Source: DAOUMF01 sp034411955 (lineage in GTDB: Bacteria > Chloroflexota > Dehalococcoidia > SM23-28-2 > RBG-16-64-32). From it: a stretch of 19,035 bases of DNA. How positions within the stretch are numbered: the first letter of the stretch is position 1; each line of letters begins with the position of its first letter. A program made the position numbers and the translations under genes. Under the pieces are notes generated by a model. The model searched no databases. It was given only the letters and a program-made list of their open reading frames with translations, and was not told the DNA's origin. Positions 14,291 to 19,035 of the stretch are shown here, piece by piece. The stretch spans positions 1-19,035 of the forward strand of contig DAOUMF010000198.1 of the NCBI GenBank assembly GCA_034411955.1. The letters run 5' to 3'.

Positions 14291-14363
14291 TGGTCTTCAG
14301 CGGTGGCTCCGAGCCTATCCATGCCCCCCGCCTATTACCTCCTTAAAGCTTGCCGTTCAGCTC

Positions 14364-14453
14364 TGGTGGCGGGGGCAGGATTCGAACCTGCGTAGCCCGT
14401 CTCAGGGCGCCGAGTTTACAGCCCGGTGCTTTTAACCGCTCAGCCACCCCGCC
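14364..14453 (-). tRNA. tRNA-Tyr (GUA anticodon)
   Basis: The 90-nt tRNA has acceptor arms GGCGGGG/CCCCGCC, loop CTGTAAA with anticodon GTA, a long class II variable arm (CGCCC...GGGC), and T-loop TTCGAAT. The CCA end is encoded. Confidence 0.94.
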
Positions 14454-14481
14454 GCCGTCTCAGTTACTCCCCGTTTGCTTC

Positions 14482-14556
14482 TGGAGCCGAAGGGGGGATT
14501 CGAACCCCCAACCTAGCGATTACAAATCGCTCGCGCTACCATTGCGCCACTTCGGC
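14482..14556 (-). tRNA. tRNA-Thr (UGU anticodon)
   Basis: The 75-nt cloverleaf has acceptor arms GCCGAAG/CTTCGGC, anticodon stem AGCGA/TCGCT with loop TTTGTAA giving anticodon TGT, and T-loop TTCGAAT. The CCA end is encoded. It is the first gene after the cluster promoter. Confidence 0.95.
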
Positions 14557-14588
14557 CCCCGCCGCTTCCGGTGCCTAAAATTCAAGGC

Positions 14589-14607
14589 TCGTCGCACAGG
14601 GCGACGA
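14589..14607 (-). promoter_or_regulatory. Leader hairpin ahead of the tRNA-tuf cluster
   Basis: Perfect 7-bp arms TCGTCGC and GCGACGA with a 5-nt loop sit between the promoter and the first tRNA. It may be a processing or attenuation element. Confidence 0.5.
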
Positions 14608-14617
14608 CCCACCCCGT

Positions 14618-14647
14618 AGTATAGGGGCCGCTTTCCGAAAAAGTCAA
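14618..14647 (-). promoter_or_regulatory. Sigma70-type promoter of the tRNA-tuf-rpmG-secE-nusG-rplKA operon
   Basis: On the minus strand TTGACT (14642-14647) and TATACT (14618-14623) are spaced by 18 bp, each one base off consensus. It is the best promoter in the window and sits 62 bp before the first tRNA, between it and the end of cysS. Confidence 0.75.
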
Positions 14648-14673
14648 GGAAGAAGTCTCCAATCTGAGGCCAC

Positions 14674-16044
14674 TCACTCCTTGAGCCGCCAACGCGTCCC
14701 CTCCGGCGAGTCCTCCAATATCACCCCCATCTCTGCCAGGCGGGCCCGTAGCTTGTCCGACAGCTCGTACTGCTCGGCGGCGCGGAGCTCGTCACGCAGC
14801 TCCACCAGCAGGGCGATGAAGGGGCCAGCGGCGGCCCTGCCGGCCTCGGGCTCGGCCAGGGTGAGGCCCATGACGCCGGCCAGTTCACGCATGGTGTCCT
14901 GGGCTTCTTCCGTCCGGCGGCCCTCGTCGCGGGCCCGGTTGATCTCGCGGGCGAGGTCGAAGAGTCCGCCTAGGGCGGAGGCAGTGTTGAGGTCGTCGTC
15001 CATGGCTTCCAGGAAGCGCTCTCGGAAGGGAGCCGGGTGGGCGGGGGGATCGCCCTGGCCTCCGGGGGTGTTGACCGCTATACGCAGGCGCTCTGCCCCC
15101 CGCCTGGCGGCCTCCAGGCTCTCCTCAGAGAAGGTTATGGGGCTGCGGTAGTGGGAGCTGAGGACGAAGACGCGAAGGCCGTCGCCTCCGTACCGCTGCA
15201 CCACCTCGTGGATGGGCACCAGGTTTCCCAGGTGGCGGGTCATCTTCTCTTCGCTCTCGGCCAGGCGCATCAAGCCGTTGTGGACCCAGAAGCGGACGAA
15301 GGGCTTGTGGTCATCGCTGTAGCCTTCGCTCTGGGCGATCTCGTTTTCGTGGTGGGGGAATATGAGGTCCTGGCCACCGCCGTGGATATCGATGGGGTGG
15401 CCCAGGTACTTGAGGGACATGGCGGAGCATTCGATGTGCCAGCCGGGGCGTCCTTTCCCCCAGGGGCTGTCCCAACTGGGCTCGCCGGGCTTCGACGCCT
15501 TCCAGAGGGCGAAGTCGCCCGGGTGCTCCTTGTTCTCGCCCGGCTCGATGCGGGCGCCGGCCAGCATGGAGTCCAGGTCGCGGGCTGAGAGCTTGCCGTA
15601 GTCTGGTTTGCTCTGCACCCGGAAGTAAACGTCGCCGTCGGCCTGGTAGGCGTAGCCCTTCTCGACGAGGCGTTGGACCATCTCGATGATGGCGGGTATC
15701 TCGTGGGTGGCGCGGGGGTAGACGTGGGCCGGCAGGATGTTGAGGGGCTCCATGTCCCGGAAGAACTGATCGACGTGCTGTTCGGCCAGCTCATCGATGG
15801 AGACGTTCTGGGCCTGGGCGCGGTTGATGATGTTGTCCTCGATATCGGTGAAGTTCTGGACGTGGCGCACCTCGTAGCCGCGGTGCTCAAGGTAGCGGCG
15901 GAGGACATCGAAGACGATGTAGCTCATAGCGTGGCCGACGTGGCAGGGGGCGTAGAGGTTGGGCCCGCAGACGTACATCTTCACCACGTCCCCTGTTGAG
16001 GCGAACTCCTCCACCCGACGACTGAGGGTATTGTGCAGCTTCAC
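14674..16044 (-). CDS. cysS: Cysteinyl-tRNA synthetase
   Basis: This class I synthetase of 456 residues charges tRNA-Cys. The class I HIGH motif appears as HVGH (35-38). Zinc ligands C26, C206, H231 and E235 are present in MYVCGPN, WHIECSAMS and FPHHENE. The second signature, normally KMSKS, reads KMTRH (267-271), keeping the first Lys and the following LGN but losing the second Lys. The C-terminal DALR-type helical domain is present (DDDLNTASALGGLFDL and onward). The start is GTG at 16044, with GGAGG 11 bp upstream inside cysE. The cysE stop is only 3 bp away, so cysE and cysS form one cysteine-related unit. Confidence 0.96.
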   Translation of the reverse strand: MKLHNTLSRRVEEFASTGDVVKMYVCGPNLYAPCHVGHAMSYIVFDVLRRYLEHRGYEVRHVQNFTDIEDNIINRAQAQNVSIDELAEQHVDQFFRDMEPLNILPAHVYPRATHEIPAIIEMVQRLVEKGYAYQADGDVYFRVQSKPDYGKLSARDLDSMLAGARIEPGENKEHPGDFALWKASKPGEPSWDSPWGKGRPGWHIECSAMSLKYLGHPIDIHGGGQDLIFPHHENEIAQSEGYSDDHKPFVRFWVHNGLMRLAESEEKMTRHLGNLVPIHEVVQRYGGDGLRVFVLSSHYRSPITFSEESLEAARRGAERLRIAVNTPGGQGDPPAHPAPFRERFLEAMDDDLNTASALGGLFDLAREINRARDEGRRTEEAQDTMRELAGVMGLTLAEPEAGRAAAGPFIALLVELRDELRAAEQYELSDKLRARLAEMGVILEDSPEGTRWRLKE

Positions 16045-16047
16045 TGT

Positions 16048-16716
16048 CTATTCGTCCTCCACCGGCGATGGCACGGCCTTGTCGCGGGCCTCCAGCTTGG
16101 CGATGCGCTGCTCCAGTTCGGCGATGCGGTTCTCCAGCCGCTGGATGATGTCCCACTCCGGGTCCGGCAGTCTGAGGATGGTCTCGTCGCCGGGGTCGGC
16201 GTAGGCGACGATGTGGGCGGGGACGCCGACGACGGTGGCGTGGGCGGGAACGTTGGTGATGACGACCGAGCCGGCGCCGATCTTGGCGCCATCGGCGATG
16301 TTGACGGCGCCGATGATCTTGGCCCCGGCGCCGACGATCACGCCGCTGCCCAGGGTGGGATGGCGTTTAACCCGCTTGGTGCTGCTGCCGCCCAGGGTCA
16401 CCCCCTGGTAGAGGTGGCAGTCGTCTCCGATCATACTGGTCTCGCCGATGACCACGCCCATGCCATGGTCGATGAAGAGGCCGTCGCCGATCTCGGCGCC
16501 CGGGTGGATCTCGATGCCGGTGACGCCGCGGCTGAGGTGGGAGATGACGCGGGCCGGCAGCCGCAGCCCTCGCCTGTGGAGGGCGTGGGCGACGCGGTGG
16601 AGCTGCCTGGCGTGGAAGCCGGGGTAGGCAAAGATGATCTCCAGGGTGGAGGTGGCGGCGGGGTCGCGTTCTTTGGCCGCCTGGATGTCTCGCCTAATGC
16701 TTCGCAGGAGCCCCAT
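16048..16716 (-). CDS. cysE: Serine O-acetyltransferase
   Basis: CysE makes O-acetylserine from serine and acetyl-CoA, the first step of cysteine synthesis. The 222-residue product is the short (EpsC-type) form with an N-terminal helical region (ISHLSRGVTGIEIHPGA around 58-74) and a left-handed beta-helix built from hexapeptide repeats. Catalytic and conserved residues include DHGMGVVIGET (82-92), GVTLGG and KRHPTLG (117-123). A C-terminal tail of about 25 residues (193-211, LENRIAELEQRIAKLEA) looks like a short coiled coil. ATG at 16716 has AAGGAGAAGG upstream, favouring it over longer frames. Confidence 0.95.
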   Translation of the reverse strand: MGLLRSIRRDIQAAKERDPAATSTLEIIFAYPGFHARQLHRVAHALHRRGLRLPARVISHLSRGVTGIEIHPGAEIGDGLFIDHGMGVVIGETSMIGDDCHLYQGVTLGGSSTKRVKRHPTLGSGVIVGAGAKIIGAVNIADGAKIGAGSVVITNVPAHATVVGVPAHIVAYADPGDETILRLPDPEWDIIQRLENRIAELEQRIAKLEARDKAVPSPVEDE

Positions 16717-16763
16717 TGGCCGTCCTTCTCCTTCCGCGGTGGGCGGGGGTGTCCGCTGCTGCT

Positions 16764-16796
16764 GGCCCCGATCCGCCGAAGGCGGACGTCGGGGCC
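16764..16796 (-). repeat. Large UUCG hairpin in the ispF-cysE gap, containing palindrome copy 1
   Basis: GGCCCCGA (16764-16771) and TCGGGGCC (16789-16796) form an outer stem around TCCGCC-nnn-GGCGGA (16772-16786), with a 2-nt bulge. On the minus strand the tip reads C-TTCG-G, a stable tetraloop. The 174-bp gap at 16717-16890 otherwise holds palindrome copy 2 and no gene. There is no U-run for a standard terminator. Confidence 0.7.
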
Positions 16797-16802
16797 CCAT
16801 TA

Positions 16803-16817
16803 TCCGCCAGAGGCGGA
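16803..16817. repeat. 15-bp palindrome, copy 2 (TCCGCC-N3-GGCGGA)
   Basis: TCCGCC AGA GGCGGA has 6-bp arms and lies 16 bp after copy 1, in the same intergenic region. Confidence 0.75.
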
Positions 16818-16890
16818 CAGCGCGGGGCGGTGCTGGGCCGGACGCCTGGCGACTCCCCAGGGGGCGATGGTTGCCGGTATAGCCTTTCGT

Positions 16891-17370
16891 TCATCGTTCC
16901 AATTCGCCGAGGAGGGCTACGGCGATGGCGGCGATGCCTTCGCCTCGGCCGATGGCACCGATCCCCTCGTTGGTGGTGGCCTTGACGTTGACTCGGGTCG
17001 GGTCCAGCCCCAGCGCTTCCCCTATGGCCCGCCTCATCTGCGGCAGGTGCGGCCCCAGCTTCGGCCGCTCCGCGATGACCGTGGCGTCCAAGCTCATCGG
17101 ACGGTGGCCGGCCTCCTCCACCGCCGCTCTCACCTCAGCCAGGAGCCGACGGCTGTCGGCACCTGCGTAGGCCGGGTCGTCCGGGGGGTAACGCTGGCCG
17201 ATGTCCCCCATGCCGGCGGCGCCCAGAAGGGCGTCGATAACGGCGTGGAGAAGGACATCGGCGTCGCTGTGGCCGCCGAGGCCGGTCTCGCCGGGCAACG
17301 TCACGCCTCCCAGGACGAGGGGTCTCCCCTCCTGGAAGCGGTGTATATCATAGCCGATGCCGATGCGCAT
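16891..17370 (-). CDS. ispF: 2-C-methyl-D-erythritol 2,4-cyclodiphosphate synthase
   Basis: IspF cyclises CDP-methylerythritol 2-phosphate in the MEP route to isoprenoids. The 159-residue product has full family length. Zinc ligands D8, H10 (GYDIH) and H42 (SDADVLLHA) are present, as are the MGDIGQRYPP segment and the C-terminal NVKATTNEGIGAIGRGEGIAA. ATG at 17370 has GGAG 6 bp upstream and lies 14 bp after the ispD stop, so the genes are cotranscribed. Confidence 0.97.
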   Translation of the reverse strand: MRIGIGYDIHRFQEGRPLVLGGVTLPGETGLGGHSDADVLLHAVIDALLGAAGMGDIGQRYPPDDPAYAGADSRRLLAEVRAAVEEAGHRPMSLDATVIAERPKLGPHLPQMRRAIGEALGLDPTRVNVKATTNEGIGAIGRGEGIAAIAVALLGELER

Positions 17371-17384
17371 GTCGAACTCCGCGG

Positions 17385-18125
17385 TCAGGGACGGTGGACC
17401 CCCGACCGGGCCCCTTCCCGCAGCAGAGCCTCCGCCGTGCGCAGGTCTTGCGGGGTGGTGACCTTAATGTTGAGGGGGGAGCCCGGGTAGAGCTTCACTG
17501 GCAGGCCCAGGGCCTCCAGCATGGACGCGTCGTCGGTCACGTCTGCGGTGACCTCGCGGTGGGCGCGCAGGAGGAGGTCGTAGCGGAAGACCTGCGGGGT
17601 CTGGGCGGCCCACAGGCGGCTGCGGTCTACGGTGTTCGCAATGGTGCCGTCCGCACCGGCCATCTTCACCGTATCGGCGATGGGGACGGCGGGGACGGCG
17701 GCGCCGGTCTCCCGGGCGGCGGCCAGCCCCGCTGAGATGACCGGCTCGATGAGGAGGCGGGCGCCGTCATGCACCAGGACCCAGTCGCATGGGCCCAGTC
17801 CGCCTAAGGCGGACAGGCCGAGGCGGACGGAGTCCTGGCGGCGGGGACCGCCCCGGCACACGGTGGACACCTTGTCCAGGCCGTGCTGGGCTACCAGGTC
17901 GCGGCCGCGCTGGAGGTTGGCGGATGAGACGACGAGCACTATGCGGTGGACGAGGGGGCATTCCTGGAGCGGGGCGAGGACGTGGGCCAGGAGGGGCCTC
18001 CCGGCTAGCGGGGCGAACAGCTTGTCCGCCCCGGCCATGCGTGTGCTGCTGCCGGCGGCGGGGACCACGGCCCCAATCACCCCGCGACCCCCCGGGGAAG
18101 CAGGAAGAGGGTCGGAGGAAGGCAC
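17385..18125 (-). CDS. ispD: 2-C-methyl-D-erythritol 4-phosphate cytidylyltransferase
   Basis: IspD joins CTP to methylerythritol phosphate, two steps before IspF. Motifs include the CTP-binding VPAAGSSTRM, the RRQDSVRLGL block, WVLVHDGARL (the usual HDAARP has Gly and Leu here), DTVK, WAAQTPQVF and TDDASMLEALG. I chose GTG at 18125 because AAGGAGG lies 6 bp upstream; GTG at 18167, which overlaps the PIN-TRAM stop, and GTG at 18080, giving the common VIGAVVPAAG start, are alternatives. The stretch after the stop of the PIN gene is purine-rich. A palindromic repeat (17799-17813) lies in frame in the loop before CDWVLVHD. Confidence 0.94.
   Translation of the reverse strand: MPSSDPLPASPGGRGVIGAVVPAAGSSTRMAGADKLFAPLAGRPLLAHVLAPLQECPLVHRIVLVVSSANLQRGRDLVAQHGLDKVSTVCRGGPRRQDSVRLGLSALGGLGPCDWVLVHDGARLLIEPVISAGLAAARETGAAVPAVPIADTVKMAGADGTIANTVDRSRLWAAQTPQVFRYDLLLRAHREVTADVTDDASMLEALGLPVKLYPGSPLNIKVTTPQDLRTAEALLREGARSGVHRP
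17799..17813. repeat. 15-bp palindrome, copy 3 (TCCGCC-N3-GGCGGA) inside ispD
   Basis: TCCGCC TAA GGCGGA lies within the ispD coding region and is read as Ser-Ala-Leu-Gly-Gly. It differs from copies 1 and 2 only in the 3-nt centre. Confidence 0.75.
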
Positions 18126-18166
18126 CGCCGCCCTCCTTTCTTCTTCCTTCGTCCTTCTTTCGTCCA

Positions 18167-19035
18167 CTAGACGCCCTTGGGCTGGGCGAAGATCATCCGC
18201 CCGGCCACCGTCTGGAGGACGCGGGTGACGATGACGTCTAACTCCTCGTTGAGGTAGCGGCGGCCCCCTTCCACGACCACCATGGTGCCGTCGTCCAGGA
18301 AGCCGACGCCCTGACCCATCTCCTTCCCTTCCTGGATAATGCGCACCGCCATCTCCTCGCCGGGGAGGATGACGACCTTGACGGCGTTGGCCAGGCTGTT
18401 CACGTTGAGTACCGCCACGTTCTCCAGTTCAGCTATGCGGGACAGGTTGAAGTCGTTGGTTAGGATGGTGGCTCTGCGCTTACTTGCCAGGCGGATGAGC
18501 TTGGCGTCCGCGTCGCGGGCGTCCGGGAAGTCCTCCTCGGCTACCTGTACGGGGATGAAGGCTTCCTTCTGGAGACGGCTGAGCATGTCGAGGCCGCGGC
18601 GCCCGCGGTTGCGGCGCAGCGTCTCCGGCGAGTCGGCGATGTAGCGGAGTTCGTCCAGGATGAATCGGGGGACGACGAGGGTGCCCTGGAGGAAGCCGGT
18701 CATCGCCACGTCGGCGATGCGGCCGTCGATGATGGCACTGGTGTCAACGACGATCTCACGTGTGACGCTGTCGCTGGCGCCCGCCAGGCCGGGCAGGTAG
18801 CGCGAGAGGAAGTCGGCGAACTGCTCTTCGCGGCCCACCATGACGACGACGCCGATGAGCCCGAAGACGAAGCTGACCACGAAGGGCGCCACCCAGCCGC
18901 CGACGCCCGGCAGCGTGAGGAGGAAGGGGGTGGCCAGGGCGCCCAGGAGGAACCCTGCCAGCAGGCCGAAGGTGCCCAGGATAAGTTGCAGAGGGGGAAT
19001 GGTCTTGGACCACTCCTGGAGCCGCTGGAGGGGGG
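18167..19035 (-). CDS. PIN-TRAM domain membrane protein, YacL-like, N-terminus truncated
   Basis: The frame stays open to the right edge, so the N-terminus is missing; 288 residues are visible. Two membrane segments come first (about residues 18-42, LILGTFGLLAGFLLGALATPFLLTL, and 50-66). A PIN nuclease domain follows with acidic residues in VVDTSAIIDGRI (D97), ILDEL (E128), ARDADAKLI and LTNDFN (D194). A TRAM RNA-binding domain ends the protein (from about residue 219, with GEEMAVRIIQEGKEMGQGVGFLDDGTMVVVEGG). Such YacL-type proteins are membrane-anchored RNases or toxin-like factors of unclear role. The ispD gene begins immediately after the stop. In related bacteria the gene sits near carD and isoprenoid genes. 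Confidence 0.93.
   Translation of the reverse strand, partial: PLQRLQEWSKTIPPLQLILGTFGLLAGFLLGALATPFLLTLPGVGGWVAPFVVSFVFGLIGVVVMVGREEQFADFLSRYLPGLAGASDSVTREIVVDTSAIIDGRIADVAMTGFLQGTLVVPRFILDELRYIADSPETLRRNRGRRGLDMLSRLQKEAFIPVQVAEEDFPDARDADAKLIRLASKRRATILTNDFNLSRIAELENVAVLNVNSLANAVKVVILPGEEMAVRIIQEGKEMGQGVGFLDDGTMVVVEGGRRYLNEELDVIVTRVLQTVAGRMIFAQPKGV

Noticed and set aside
14291..14363. Possible small ORF or tRNA-Gly in the gap between tRNA-Tyr and tRNA-Thr(GGU)
   Set aside because: An AAGGAGG is present but sits too far from the only ATG, the frame has only 14 codons and runs into the tRNA, and no cloverleaf can be drawn.
1..19035. CRISPR arrays, insertion sequences, prophage or defence genes
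   Set aside because: No direct-repeat arrays, terminal inverted repeats, transposase or phage genes were seen; the lone HNH protein belongs to a common stand-alone family.

Overview
The window is gene-dense, GC-rich bacterial chromosome with mostly housekeeping content. The gene set and order suggest a member of the Chloroflexota, perhaps Dehalococcoidia-like: a YacL-type PIN-TRAM protein followed by ispD, ispF, cysE and cysS, then tRNAs, tuf, rpmG, secE, nusG, rplK, rplA, an L10 leader, rplJ and rplL. This placement is an inference from gene order and protein style; no 16S rRNA gene is present.

Left part (1-3513). A GH31 alpha-xylosidase-like glycosidase, cut by the left edge, converges on an HNH endonuclease. 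CvpA-family and PAP2-phosphatase membrane proteins follow on the minus strand. A compact region at 3514-3600 carries divergent, overlapping candidate promoters for the PAP2 gene and for larB.

Plus-strand lar cluster (3601-6286). larB and larC encode two of the three enzymes that make the nickel-pincer nucleotide cofactor. A small lipoprotein of unknown function lies between them with almost no spacing. larE and larA are not in the window. larB has no normal start codon where homology and the ribosome-binding site put it; an ACG stands there.

Minus-strand block (6297-9298). A Zn-finger/TM/LysM protein, RadC, an amidohydrolase and a Cof-type HAD phosphatase are tightly packed and probably cotranscribed.

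Translation and transcription supercluster (9360-14647, minus strand). A good sigma70-type promoter precedes tRNA-Thr(UGU), tRNA-Tyr(GUA) and tRNA-Thr(GGU), then tuf, rpmG (short, GTG start), secE, nusG, rplK and rplA. A second promoter, whose -10 box overlaps the rplA stop codon, drives an L10-type leader and rplJ-rplL. The EF-Tu has unusual G4 and G5 guanine-recognition motifs.

Right part (14674-19035, minus strand). A PIN-TRAM protein, cut by the right edge, is followed by ispD and ispF (MEP isoprenoid pathway), then cysE (serine acetyltransferase) and cysS (Cys-tRNA synthetase with a degenerate KMSKS loop). A small family of 15-bp palindromes occurs in the ispF-cysE gap and inside ispD.

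I found no CRISPR array, insertion sequence, prophage or defence island. The points most worth checking are the larB start, the lipoprotein between larB and larC, the EF-Tu and CysRS motif changes, the zinc-finger/LysM membrane protein and the palindrome family.
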